Assembly: GCA_963712435.1 (NCBI GenBank)
Contig: CAVQIB010000022.1
Coordinates: 62,001-126,000, forward strand
From: Rhodoplanes sp963712435
GTDB lineage: Bacteria > Pseudomonadota > Alphaproteobacteria > Rhizobiales > Xanthobacteraceae
Reading direction: 5' to 3'
DNA length: 64,000 nt
How positions within the stretch are numbered: the first letter of the stretch is position 1; the number at the start of each line of letters is the position of its first letter. Under the pieces are notes generated by a model. That model was not told the DNA's origin. It was given only the letters and a program-made list of their open reading frames with translations, and did no database searches. The position numbers and the translations under genes are program-made. Shown one piece after another: positions 10,242 to 19,723 of this stretch.

Positions 10242-10561
10242 GCCGTTCCAGGACCTTGCGGAGGTCGGTCGGCGCGCAACCAACGGGCCGGTCTGCTGCG
10301 ATATCTGAGGTCTCCGCAGCCCGGCCCGTTGCTCCGTCGCAGGTGATGTTGCAGAGTGCCTGAACCGGCGCCCACGTCGGGCCCGGATCACCGGGCAGAG
10401 TCAGATAACCGGTGGTCCGAAGAACGGGGGCAGGTCAGCCCCTAGGGGATGCCCAGGGGCGGCCAAGCGCGAATCACCACACAATTTAAGTGAGTCAAGA
10501 GAAAAATGCAAAACATGATTAATTTATTGTAGGCTGAATGGACGCATCCTATTGAGGATAT
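10242..10561. other. Intergenic region with a long hairpin and an AT-rich tail
   Basis: No gene is supported here. At 10281-10331 an inverted repeat has perfect 11-bp arms (CAACGGGCCGG / CCGGCCCGTTG) with an inner CTGC/GCAG pairing, giving a hairpin of about 51 bases. Roughly 10480-10560 is strikingly AT-rich for this genome and runs into the 3' end of the L,D-transpeptidase gene. It lies between convergent genes, so the structure may serve as a terminator, although there is no T-run next to it. Confidence 0.6.
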
Positions 10562-11134
10562 TTATTTTATTTCAATTTTAGTGCTTTTGGAAAATTTTTC
10601 GATGAGGCTCCGCAATGATTGCTCGGTAAGGGCGATGCAGCCGGCGGTCGGTTTGAGCCCTGGCCGCGCGAGATGGATGAACACGGCGCTGCCGCGGCGG
10701 GCGACGCGCGGGCGCGTATTATGATCCAGCTCGACAATAAGGTCGTAGAGGTGATCCTTGCGCCACAGCCGATCGCCGGCTGCGCCCTCGGCGAGCCGGA
10801 ACGGCCGGTTGTAGCGGCGGTCGGCCGGGTCTTCGCACCAGGCGTCGGCCGGGCCGATCCGGCGCACCGGCAGGCGCGTGCGCGGCCGCGGGCCGCGGTC
10901 GGCGCGCCACCACACCCGCAGCGGCCGGAAGCAGCCGCGCGGCGTCGCCCCATCGCCTTCGACTTTGTTCGCCTTGACGCCGGCCCGCCCGAGCGCCACC
11001 TGCAGACGTAATGGACCCGCCACCAGCAATCCCCGGCTCCGGTCTCCAACGCCCACCGTGACCGTCACCCGGGCCGGTCGCCTTCGCCCAAGGCCCGTTG
11101 ACATTGAGGTTGTGTTTTCCCGGCGATGAACCAT
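10562..11134 (-). CDS. L,D-transpeptidase (YkuD) family protein
   Basis: YkuD-domain enzymes make 3-3 peptidoglycan cross-links or attach proteins to the wall. The catalytic signature is seen near the C-terminus as FIHLARPGLKPTAGCIALT, with the His and Cys of the HxxxRxxxxPTxGC pattern. The GDGATPRGCFRPLRVWWR segment upstream is also typical of the family. The protein is about 190 residues and lacks an obvious signal peptide, so a different start or a compact family member is possible. ATG 11134 and ATG 11104 are both in frame and neither has a strong ribosome site. The 3' end is unusually AT-rich. Confidence 0.8.
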   Translation of the reverse strand: MVHRRENTTSMSTGLGRRRPARVTVTVGVGDRSRGLLVAGPLRLQVALGRAGVKANKVEGDGATPRGCFRPLRVWWRADRGPRPRTRLPVRRIGPADAWCEDPADRRYNRPFRLAEGAAGDRLWRKDHLYDLIVELDHNTRPRVARRGSAVFIHLARPGLKPTAGCIALTEQSLRSLIEKFSKSTKIEIK

Positions 11135-11311
11135 CCAGGCTTGCTCTTTTGCCACCGAATGTTTTACTTCGCGTTGTGTCGCGATTTGGGCGTTCCCGCG
11201 TCCAAGCGGATTGATTTCGGGCCGAATCGGATTTCGCTCTGTTATTCTTGCAGGGTCGCGGGCGTCCAGCGAATCGCGTCTGCTTCGCGACACGCCCTGA
11301 AAGCCGAAGCC

Positions 11312-11998
11312 ATGTCGAATGCCCGCAAGATTCTGATTGTCGACGACGAGACGGAGCTGCGCGAAGCCCTCGTGGAGCAGCTGTCGCTGCATGACGAGTT
11401 CGAACCGATCGCGGTCGACACCGGGGCGAAATGCGTTCAGGTCGCCAAGGCCGGCCAGATCGATCTCGTCATCATGGATGTCGGCCTGCCCGACATTGAT
11501 GGCCGCGAGGCGGTGCGCATCATGCGCAAGAACGGGTTCAAGTCGCCGATCATCATGCTGACCGGCCACGACACCGATTCCGACACCATTCTCGGCCTTG
11601 AATCCGGCGCTAACGACTACGTGCCGAAGCCGTTCCGCTTTGCCGTGCTGCTCGCGCGCATCCGCGCCCAGCTGCGCCAGCACGAGGCGAGCGAGGACGC
11701 GGTCTTCACCATCGGGCCCTACACGTTCCGGCCGAGCTCCAAGCTACTCATCAGCCCGAAGGGCAACAAGATCAGGCTGACCGAGAAGGAAACCGCCATC
11801 CTGCGCTTCCTCTTCCGCGCCGGACAGAAACCGGTGTCGCGCGAGGTGCTGCTGCAGGAGGTCTGGGGCTACAATTCCGGCGTGACGACGCATACGCTCG
11901 AGACGCACATCTATCGGCTGCGCCAGAAGATCGAGCGCGACGCGGGGAATCCGGCGATCCTCGTGACCGAGGCAGGCGGCTACAAGCTCGTGCCATGA
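11312..11998 (+). CDS. cenR: OmpR-type response regulator, CenR/OtpR-like
   Basis: The receiver domain (residues 5-120) has acidic pocket VDDE, phosphoacceptor D56 in IMDVGLPDIDGREA, T84 and K106 (YVPKPFRFAVLLARIRAQL). A winged-helix DNA-binding domain follows (RLTEKETAILRFL, REVLLQEVWGYN, THTLETHIYRLRQKIE). The sequence closely resembles what I know of Brucella OtpR/CenR, an envelope-related regulator. As in Brucella, it is followed by a cyclic-nucleotide-binding-domain gene, here 15 bases downstream. No histidine kinase is adjacent. The symbol rests on remembered sequence and context, not a search. Confidence 0.8.
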   Translation: MSNARKILIVDDETELREALVEQLSLHDEFEPIAVDTGAKCVQVAKAGQIDLVIMDVGLPDIDGREAVRIMRKNGFKSPIIMLTGHDTDSDTILGLESGANDYVPKPFRFAVLLARIRAQLRQHEASEDAVFTIGPYTFRPSSKLLISPKGNKIRLTEKETAILRFLFRAGQKPVSREVLLQEVWGYNSGVTTHTLETHIYRLRQKIERDAGNPAILVTEAGGYKLVP

Positions 11999-12013
11999 CC
12001 GGCGGCCGCCCGA

Positions 12014-12505
12014 ATGAGCATTGAAGATGACATCGCCTGCCTGGAGGAGGTTCCGACCTTTCGCCTGCTCGGGCCTAATGCGCTGCGCATCCTCGCCATC
12101 GGCTGCGAGAGCCGCGCGCTGGACGAAGGCGAGGTCCTGTTCGCGGCCGGCGATCCGGCCGACTGCGGCTATGTGATCCAGGACGGGGCTTTCCAGCTCG
12201 AAGCGCCCGCGGGCGGGCGGTTGGGCGACTCCGACGAGCCAGCGGCGATGATGGCCGGCCCCGGCGTGCTGTTGGGCGAGCTTGCCTTGATCATCGACAC
12301 CGCGCGGCCGGTGACGGCGACCGCGGCCGAGCCGTCGACCGTGATGCGCATTTCCCGCCACCTGTTTCGCAAGACGCTGGAAGGGTTTCCGGAGGCGGCG
12401 CAGCGCCTGCGCGACCACATGGCGGACCGCGCCGAGGAAACGGCCGAGGAGATTTCTCGCGTGCGCGCGACGCTCGACCCCGAACGGGATCAGGCGCAGG
12501 AGTGA
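12014..12505 (+). CDS. Cyclic nucleotide-binding domain protein (CRP-like fold, no DNA-binding domain)
   Basis: This 163-residue protein consists of one cNMP-binding beta-roll: LRILAIGCESRALDEGEVLFAAGDPADCGYVI near residues 25-58 and the phosphate-cassette-like GVLLGELALIIDTARPVTATA near residues 84-104. There is no C-terminal helix-turn-helix; the tail is an acidic helix. The usual Arg in the phosphate cassette is present as TARPVTA, so ligand binding is plausible but unproven. It starts 15 bases after the CenR-like gene, most likely in one operon. Its homologue in Brucella has been annotated as a cAMP-dependent kinase regulatory subunit. Confidence 0.88.
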   Translation: MSIEDDIACLEEVPTFRLLGPNALRILAIGCESRALDEGEVLFAAGDPADCGYVIQDGAFQLEAPAGGRLGDSDEPAAMMAGPGVLLGELALIIDTARPVTATAAEPSTVMRISRHLFRKTLEGFPEAAQRLRDHMADRAEETAEEISRVRATLDPERDQAQE

Positions 12506-12887
12506 GCGTTCGTTCCGCTCACGGCGATGGTCGGCGACCCGATCGACGACCTCCGCGCTCGTTCGGAGCGAGCGCGTTGTGCTCCGGCCGCGCAATCGTG
12601 AACCAAAACTCGGCCCAAATTCACCGTTAGTTTAGTTGTACTCTGAACGGCTGTTAATAGAACGGTAACGGACATAGGTGACTTTGCGTAACCAACAGGG
12701 CCACGGCCGCTTCGAACGGAGCGGCGGAAAGCACGGTGCGAAGACCGCCCTGACCAACATGTGAATGAACCGACAGCCAAGCTTCGAGTTCACATTTGAT
12801 GCGCCGCAGCATCCGGGCCTTTTCTCGCAGATTCCCGGCCTGTTTCTATGTGCTCATCGACCACTTGAACCTGGAGGCGACGACGGG
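12506..12887. other. Intergenic region upstream of the RND operon
   Basis: No gene is supported here. A small hairpin at 12555-12575 has 7-bp arms GCGCTCG / CGAGCGC and could end the cenR operon, although no T-run follows. Positions about 12600-12680 are AT-richer than the surroundings and probably contain the promoter of the efflux operon. I could not fix -35/-10 boxes with confidence, and there is no local regulator gene. Confidence 0.4.
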
Positions 12888-14105
12888 ATGAAGGTTGAGA
12901 AACATCGGATCCGGCTGGCGGCGGCCCTCTTGGCCGCGCTTGGCCTCGCGGCCTGTAGCGAGGCCCAGACGACCGCCGTACCGACGCCCGAACAAGCTCG
13001 GCCACGCGTCGGCGTCGTCACGCTGGAACCGGCGTCACGCCCCTATGTGCGCGAGCTGCCTGGCCGCATTGCGCCCGTGCGCATAGCCGAGGTGCGCGCG
13101 CGCGTCCCCGGCATCGTGGTCGAGCGCGCGTTCAGGCAAGGCGCCGACGTGCAGGCGGGCGAGGTGTTGTACCGGGTGGATCCGAAGCCGTTCGAAGTGG
13201 AGCTCGAGGCTACGAAGGCGGCGTTGGCCAAGGCGGAGGCGGTGCATGAACAAGCGGAGAAGCAGGCGCGGCGGGTGGAGGAGCTGTTAACCGGCCGGGC
13301 CGCCTCGCAGGTCCAATATGAGACCGCGGTGGCGGCGTGGCGGCAGGCGCAGGCCGACGTCGCCGCCCGCAAGGCGGACGTTGCGCGCGCCACGCTCAAT
13401 CTCGGCTACACCAGCATTCGTTCCCCCATCAGCGGCCGGGTCGGCGGCGCCCTGGTCACCGAAGGCGCACTCGTCGGACAGGGCGAGGCCACCCATCTCG
13501 CGACCGTGCAGCAGCTGGACCGCGTCTATGCGGACTTTACCCAATCGGTCGAGGAGGTGCAGCAGCTGCGGCGCGATTTCGAGAGTGGGGCGCTCGAGCA
13601 TGTCACGCCCGACGCCGCCAAGGTGAAACTCGTGCTCGGCGACGGCGCCGTCTATCCCCATCCCGGCCGGTTGCTGTTTTCCGACGCGAGCGTCGACCCG
13701 ACCACCGGGCAGGTCACGCTGCGCGGCGAGTTCCCCAATCCGAAAAACGAGCTTCTGCCGGGCATGTATGTGCGCGTGCAGATCGAGCAGGGCATCGACG
13801 GCGATTCGCTCGCGGTCCCGCAGCAGGCGGTCCAGCGCGACGAGACCGGCGACAGCCGGCTCTACTTGGTGCGCGAGGACAATCGGGCTTTCGCCAAGCC
13901 GGTGCGGCTTGGCCGCGTGGTCGACGAGCAGTGGCTCGTGCTCGAGGGCGTACAGCCGGGCGACCGCGTGATTGTTGAAGGTTTCCAGAAATTTGCGCCG
14001 GGTGACTTGGTCGACCCGATGCCCTGGCCGCTTCGGACGTCCACGGCCGCCGCCGCGCCGCTGGCCGGGACGCCCGCCGGCGAGGCGCCGTCCGTCACGC
14101 GCTGA
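12888..14105 (+). CDS. RND efflux periplasmic adaptor (AcrA/MexA family lipoprotein)
   Basis: Membrane-fusion subunit linking an inner-membrane RND pump to an outer-membrane channel. The lipoprotein signal ends in LGLAACS (lipid-anchored Cys near residue 24). Typical adaptor blocks follow: VRELPGRIAPVRIAEVRARVPGIV, the lipoyl half GADVQAGEVLYRVDP, a long alpha-hairpin (residues about 100-160), YTSIRSPISGRVGG and LLPGMYVRV. The protein has 405 residues, normal for the family. A GGAGG sequence about 13 bases upstream supports ATG 12888. The RND transporter begins 12 bases downstream, and no outer-membrane factor or regulator is adjacent. Confidence 0.92.
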   Translation: MKVEKHRIRLAAALLAALGLAACSEAQTTAVPTPEQARPRVGVVTLEPASRPYVRELPGRIAPVRIAEVRARVPGIVVERAFRQGADVQAGEVLYRVDPKPFEVELEATKAALAKAEAVHEQAEKQARRVEELLTGRAASQVQYETAVAAWRQAQADVAARKADVARATLNLGYTSIRSPISGRVGGALVTEGALVGQGEATHLATVQQLDRVYADFTQSVEEVQQLRRDFESGALEHVTPDAAKVKLVLGDGAVYPHPGRLLFSDASVDPTTGQVTLRGEFPNPKNELLPGMYVRVQIEQGIDGDSLAVPQQAVQRDETGDSRLYLVREDNRAFAKPVRLGRVVDEQWLVLEGVQPGDRVIVEGFQKFAPGDLVDPMPWPLRTSTAAAAPLAGTPAGEAPSVTR

Positions 14106-14117
14106 TCGGACGATCGG

Positions 14118-17100
14118 ATGCCGAGCTTTTTCATCGACCGGCCGATCTTCGCGGTGGTGTTGGCGCTGTTCGTCTGCCTCGGCGGCGTGCTGGCGCTGCC
14201 GTTCCTGCCGGTCGCGCAGTATCCGATCATCGCTCCGCCATCGATCTCGATCAGCACGAGCTACCCGGGCGCATCGCCCGAGAATCTCTACAACAGCGTG
14301 ACCCGCCTGATCGAGGAGGAGCTGAACGGCGCGAACGGCATCCTCAATTTCGAGTCGACCAGCGATTCGCTCGGGCAGGTGGAGATCGTCGCCAACTTCG
14401 TGCCGGGCACTGAATCGAGCATGGCCTCGGTCGAGGTGCAGAACCGCATCAAGCGGGTTGAAGCGCGACTGCCGCGCGCGGTGATGCAACAAGGCATCCT
14501 CATTGAGGAAGCCTCGAGCGCCGTGCTGCAGATCGTCACGCTGCGCTCGACGGACGGCAGCCTGGACGAGGTCGGGCTCGGCGATTTCATGATCCGCAAC
14601 GTGCTGGGCGAAATCCGCCGCATCCCGGGGGTCGGCCGCGCCACCCTGTTTTCGACCGAGCGATCGCTGCGCGTATGGATCGATCCCAACAAGCTGGTCG
14701 GCTACAACCTGACCGCTGACGACGTGACGAAAGCGATCGAGGCGCAGAACGCCCAGGTGGCGTCCGGCAGCATCGGCGCAGAGCCGAGCCGCCCGTCGCA
14801 GAAGGTGCTGGCCATGGTGCTGGTCAAGGGCCAGCTCGCCTCGGCCGACGAGTTCGGCGCCGTGGTGCTGCGCGCCAACCAGGACGGCTCCACGGTGCGC
14901 CTGCGCGACGTCGCCCGCGTCGAAGTGGGCGGCATGGGCTACCAGTTCACCACGCGGCTGAACGGCCAGCCGACCGCCGGACTTTCCGTGCTGCTTGCCC
15001 CGACCGGCAATGCGCTCGCCACCGCCAAGGCGGTGCACGCCAAGATGGCGGAGCTCGCGACCTTTTTCCCGGCCAACATCAAATACGAAATTCCCTACGA
15101 CATCACCCCGGTGGTCGAGGCGTCGATCGCGAAGGTGCTCACCACGCTCGCCGAAGCCATGGCGCTGGTGTTCGTTGTGATGTTCCTGTTCCTGCAGAAC
15201 ATCCGCTACACCATCATCCCCACGCTGGTGGTGCCGGTGGCGTTGCTCGGCGCCTGCGCCACGCTGCTGGCGACCGGATTCTCCATCAACATGCTGACCC
15301 TGTTCGCCATGGTGCTGGCGATCGGCATCCTGGTCGACGACGCCATCGTTGTGGTGGAGAACGTCGAACGCATCATGGTGGAGGAGGGGCTGCCGCCGCG
15401 TGAGGCGACGCGCAAGGCGATGCAGCAGATCACCGGCGCGGTGGTCGGCATTACTCTGGTGCTGATCGCGGTGTTCGTCCCGATGGCGTTCTTCCCAGGC
15501 TCGGTCGGCATCGTCTATCGCCAGTTCTCCGTCACGATGATATCGGCGATCGCCTTTTCCGCGCTGATGGCGCTGTCGCTGGCGCCGGCGCTGTGCGCGA
15601 CCATCCTGAAGCCGGTCGCGCCCGGCCGCCACGGTGCGAACCGCCTGTTCGGATGGTTCAATCGGGGGCTCGATCGGACCAGGGACGGCTACGGCGGCTT
15701 CGTGCGCTTCACCCTGCGGCGCACCGGCCGGCTGATGCTGCTCTACGTCGCGGTGGTGATCGGTCTCGGCTGGCTGTTCGTGCGGCTGCCCGCCGGCTTC
15801 CTGCCCGTCGATGACCAGGGCTTCATCACCACCGACGTGCAGACCCCGCCCGACGCCTCGTTCAACCGCACGCTTGAAGCGGTCAAGCAGGTGGAGCAGT
15901 TCCTGCTGCAGCGGCAGGGGGTCGACAATGTCACCTTCCTCACCGGATTCAGCTTCCTCGGGCAAGGACCGAACACGGCGCAGGCCTTCATCACGCTCGA
16001 CGACTGGTCGAAGCGCGGGCGCGGCGATTCGGCCGAGGCGATCGTCACCGACGTCAACCGCAGCCTCGCGGGCGTCGCCGACGCCAAGATCTCCGCGCTG
16101 CAGCCGCCGCCGATCGACAATCTCGGCAATTCCAGCGGCTTCAGCTTCCGCCTGCAGGACCGCGCTCAGAAGGGTTATGCCGAGCTGATGCGGGCGAAAG
16201 ACCAACTGCTCGATGGCGGCGCGCAAAAGCCCGGTCCTGCAGGACGTTTACGTGGAAGGCTTGCCGCCGGCCCCGCAGGTCGAACTGGTGATCGATCGCG
16301 AGAAGGCGGCGGCGTTCGGCGTCACCTTCCAGGACGTCAACAGCACCATCTCGACCAATCTCGGCTCGTCCTACATCAATGACTTCCCCAACCGCGGGCG
16401 CATGCAGCGGGTGATCGTGCAGGCCGACCAGGCGGCGCGCATGCAGGCGTCGGACCTGCTCGCGTTCAACGTCCGCAACAGCCAGGGGCGACTGGTGCCG
16501 TTCTCCTCCTTCGCCACGGTGAAATGGTCGGTCGGCCCCACCCAGGCGATCGGCTTCAACTACTACCCCTCGGTCCGCATCAGCGGCTCGGCGCGGCCGG
16601 GCTACACCAGCGGCGACGCCATCGCCGAGATGGAGCGGCTCGCCGCCGCGCTGCCCCGCGGCTTCGGCTTCGAATGGACCGGCCAGTCGCTGCAGGAGAA
16701 GGCCGCCGGCTCGCAGGCCCCGCTCCTGCTCGCCCTTTCGGCCCTGGTGGTGTTCCTGGTGCTCGCCGCCTTCTACGAGAGCTGGACGATCCCGATCGCG
16801 GTCCTGCTGGTGGTCCCGCTTGGCATGCTCGGAGCGGTCGCCGCCGTGATGATGCGCGGCATGCCGAACGACGTCTATTTCACGATCGGGCTGATCACCA
16901 TCATCGGGCTCGCCGCCAAGGACGCCATCCTGATCATCAGCTTCGCCCGTGAGCTGACCGGGCGCGGCGTCCCGCTTGCGGAGGCGGCGATCGAGGCGGC
17001 CCGCCTGCGCTTCCGCCCGATTCTGATGACCGGCTTCGCCTTCGTGTGCGGCGTCGCCCCCATGGTGGTTGCGTCGGGCGCGAGCGCCAAGAGCCAGCAG

Positions 17101-17301
17101 GCGCTCGGAACCGGCGTGATGGGCGGCATGATCGCCGTGGTGGTGCTGGCGCTCGCCATGGTGCCGGTGTTCTTCGTTTTCGTGCAGCGGCTCATGCCGG
17201 CCGCGCGTGAGCGCAAGCGTCGGTCGTGGGGGCGATTGCCGGCGCGCCTGCGTGCGTTCCGCCGCCGCCAGATACGCCGCCGCCGCGTGGCCGCGACCTG
17301 A
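14118..17301 (+). CDS. RND efflux transporter, AcrB/MexB (HAE1) family (one frameshift)
   Basis: Proton-driven trimeric drug exporter of the inner membrane. It opens MPSFFIDRPIFAVVLALFV (TM1). The TM4 proton-relay aspartates appear as AIGILVDDAIVVVENVERI, and the second-half transmembrane block FTIGLITIIGLAAKDAILI holds the relay lysine. The frame switches near 16213-16222, inside the second periplasmic loop (LL to AARKSPVLQDVYVEGLPPAPQ). The two parts together give about 1061 residues, the full family length. An indel error is the simplest reading. It pairs with the adaptor 12 bases upstream. Substrates cannot be read from the sequence. Confidence 0.92.
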
Positions 17302-17538
17302 TCGTCGGAGCAGCCGGAAGCGGTTTCGGCGACAGGGCCGAGCGGGAAGCGGCCGCTCGCACTGCTGGCGCGCGCAGGATTCATACGCTCAAACCGCTCC
17401 GAGACGCTCGCTGCGCGCTTACAGCGCGATGGAATTGGCTTCGAATCGACCAGTTCCCGGCTTCATCGCCCGCTTGCGGCCTGAGCGGGGCATGACCCCT
17501 GAGGGTGGGATGATCGATCCAAGGCGAAACATCACGCG

Positions 17539-19028
17539 CTATAGAACCTGCGGGCCGCGAAAATGGGCCAGGCCGAGACGAAAGATCGAGGTCGGCCGGT
17601 GCGGCGCGGCGTGCGGCGCGAGACGATCGGGATCCCAACCAATGTCGAGCGTCGACGAGCCCGGAAAGCTGCCGGCGCGCTCGACATAGGCCGGCGTCTT
17701 GTCCAAGCGGATCGCCGGCGCAACCCGCGTCAGCAGGCCGATCGGGGAGTCCTGATCGACCAGATAGCGATCGAGGTCGGCCGCATTGATGGGAACGGGC
17801 GGTTCGCGGTTGGCGATAAAGCGCGCACCGAGCATCGCGGTCTTTGCGAGCGCCACGCGCACGATCCAGCCGCCGCCCTTCTCGGCGCGTCGGAACAGCG
17901 CCTCCAGCACGCCGAGTGCGCCGAGACAGCCGCAGCCATAATCGTTGAAATAGGCGGGAATCAGCGCCGACGTCCCCAGCCTGGCGCTATGCAGGGCAGC
18001 GAGGCCGGTCGCCGCCTGCGCCAGCTGCTCCCAGCCGCGGCGCTCGGCCCAGGGCCCCTGGAAGCCATACGCATTGACGTCCACGTAGATCAGACGAGGG
18101 TTGATCCGCCGCAGATCCTCCGGACCGAATCCGCGCCGCGCGAGCGATCCCCAGCGGAAACCCTGCACGAATACGTCGCACCCGCGCACGAGTTCAAGCG
18201 CACGCGCGCGATCGCGATCGCAGCGCAGGTCGAGATAGGCGTTCTTCTTTCCGAACGAGGTGTCGATGTCGAATCCGAGCACGTGGTCGAGGTACGGATA
18301 ACGGCAATGGATGACGTCGGCGCCGTGTTCGGCAAGCAGCTTGCCGATTGTCGGCCCGGCGACGACATGGGTGAAGTCGAGAACGCGCAGCCGTTCGAGC
18401 GGCCGCGCCGCGGCCGGCTCGAAGGGGACTTGCGGGCCATCGCGCCAGCCGGAGGAGTTCGATCGGCGGCGCGTCCAGCAATGGCCGCTCCTTGCGCGTG
18501 CGCGCGCCACTCCTCGGGAGCGCGAACCACGGCCGCGCAAAGGCCGCGGGCGGAAAGCGCGTCCTCCAGCGGCTGGGCGTCGTGGCGCGCGACGCGCTGC
18601 GCGATGGCGTCCCGGTCGTTCGGGCAATCCAGAAAACGGAGAATGCCGTCGCGCAAATGCTGATAAGCGCCGTTGAAGACGATCTCCCGGTCATCGCGGG
18701 TGCGATAGAAGCCGTTCACCGCCGTGTGGACTGCGCTGATGTCGAACTGCCAGCCGCTTTGGAAGAAGTAGGCGACCTCGTTGAACAGCAACCCGGCGTG
18801 CCGGCGATCCACTTTCACCCGCTGACGGCCGAGGCCGCGCCGCTCGCCGATCGCAGCGACCGCGGCGCCGATGGCTCCCATCAGCGCGACTGCGACGTCG
18901 TGCGTTTCCACGACCAAATCGATATAGCCGGGAGACTGCTCGACCTGAACCGCGTCGGTCGCGGGCTGCGGCAGAGCAAGCCCTCGCGTGATCGCCGCGA
19001 GGATTTCTTTTTGTCGTTCGGTATACAC
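17539..19028 (-). CDS. Family III CoA-transferase (CaiB/BaiF), frameshifted
   Basis: Family III enzymes move CoA between organic acids. The C-terminal part carries the hallmark RVLDFTHVVAGPTIGKLLAEHGADVI, then DLRCDRDRARALELVRGCDVFVQGFR, GFQGPWAERRGWEQLAQAATGLA and YGCGCLGALGVLEALFRR. The N-terminal third (TERQKEILAAITRGLALP, LVVETHDVAVALMGAIG) is a degenerate half-domain seen in long homologues. Two frame changes, near 18490 and 18440, join the halves, giving about 496 residues. I propose the GTG at 19028 as start; no ATG fits. It lies 89 bases after the PycTM-like gene. The substrate is unknown. Confidence 0.78.
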
Positions 19029-19117
19029 GGCTTGGCTCCGCAGCTTACCCCTCGGCAGAAACGGTGCGACGCGATCGGCTGCCCGACGGTTGCTCCGCTG
19101 CGACGGACGCGGCGGTC

Positions 19118-19646
19118 TTATGGCCACAGGGGTTTGATCAGCAGGATGACGACCAAACGACATGGTTGCAAACAGCGCCAGCCCGGATGACACGGACGCC
19201 GCATCGATGAGGCGATGCTTGATGCGCGTATTGCGGGACAGCACGAAGATGTTCCTCGCGAGATCGTCGACATAGAGGCCGTCCGAGACCTGCGAGCGCA
19301 CGTCGTTTGCGAAATCGTCCGCGGATTTATAATTCGCAATATTCCCGAAGAAGGCGATTCCGATCTTCTTCGGTCCGAACACGCCGCGGCTCCACAGCGC
19401 GGCCGTGGATAGGACGACGGCTCCAAGGTGACAGGTCACCGCGACAACGAACAAGAGAAGCTCCACACCGTGCAGCTTCGCATCCGAGACCCCCGATTTC
19501 ATGTATTCGGCGACCAACGCGCCGACGAGAATGGACAAGAATACGCCCGTGAAGCCGAGAATGACTTGCGCCTTGGCGTCGCCTTGCTGATACCAGGAAA
19601 ACACCGAATCATGCGTGTATCGCAAGAAATCTTCGTTTGGATGCAT
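19118..19646 (-). CDS. PycTM-like (Pycsar effector-type) membrane protein (one frameshift)
   Basis: A small predicted inner-membrane protein of about 176 residues. Helix 1 lies at about residues 28-47 (QVILGFTGVFLSILVGALVA) and helix 2 at about 63-84 (LLLFVVAVTCHLGAVVL). The middle soluble segment reads KIGIAFFGNIANYKSADDFANDV and NIFVLSRNTRIKHRLIDAASV, and a last hydrophobic helix closes the protein. This layout, including the GDAKAQ motif before helix 1 and the FFGxIA box, matches my recollection of PycTM/DUF5706 proteins that act as Pycsar antiphage effectors. In the sequence as given, the frame must shift near 19158 to read VVILLIKPLWP and stop at 19118. Without that shift it runs on into the CoA-transferase. 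No cyclase is adjacent, so the antiphage role is inference. Confidence 0.62.
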
Positions 19647-19723
19647 GTTCGGCCCTGCCGATAGCTTCGCTATTCACCGCGGCAACGAGCTCGGCGCAAT
19701 GCCGACCGCAAGACCGCGCCGGC

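Noticed and set aside
13287..16226. A 979-codon open frame on the minus strand opposite the RND operon
   Set aside because: It mirrors the adaptor/transporter genes; composition is Arg/His/Gln-rich and shows no domain. GC-rich codon bias creates long antisense frames.
17302..17538. A possible small gene between the RND transporter and the CoA-transferase
   Set aside because: The open frames there are continuations or shadows of neighbours, with no start signal or motif. Nothing is supported in this gap.
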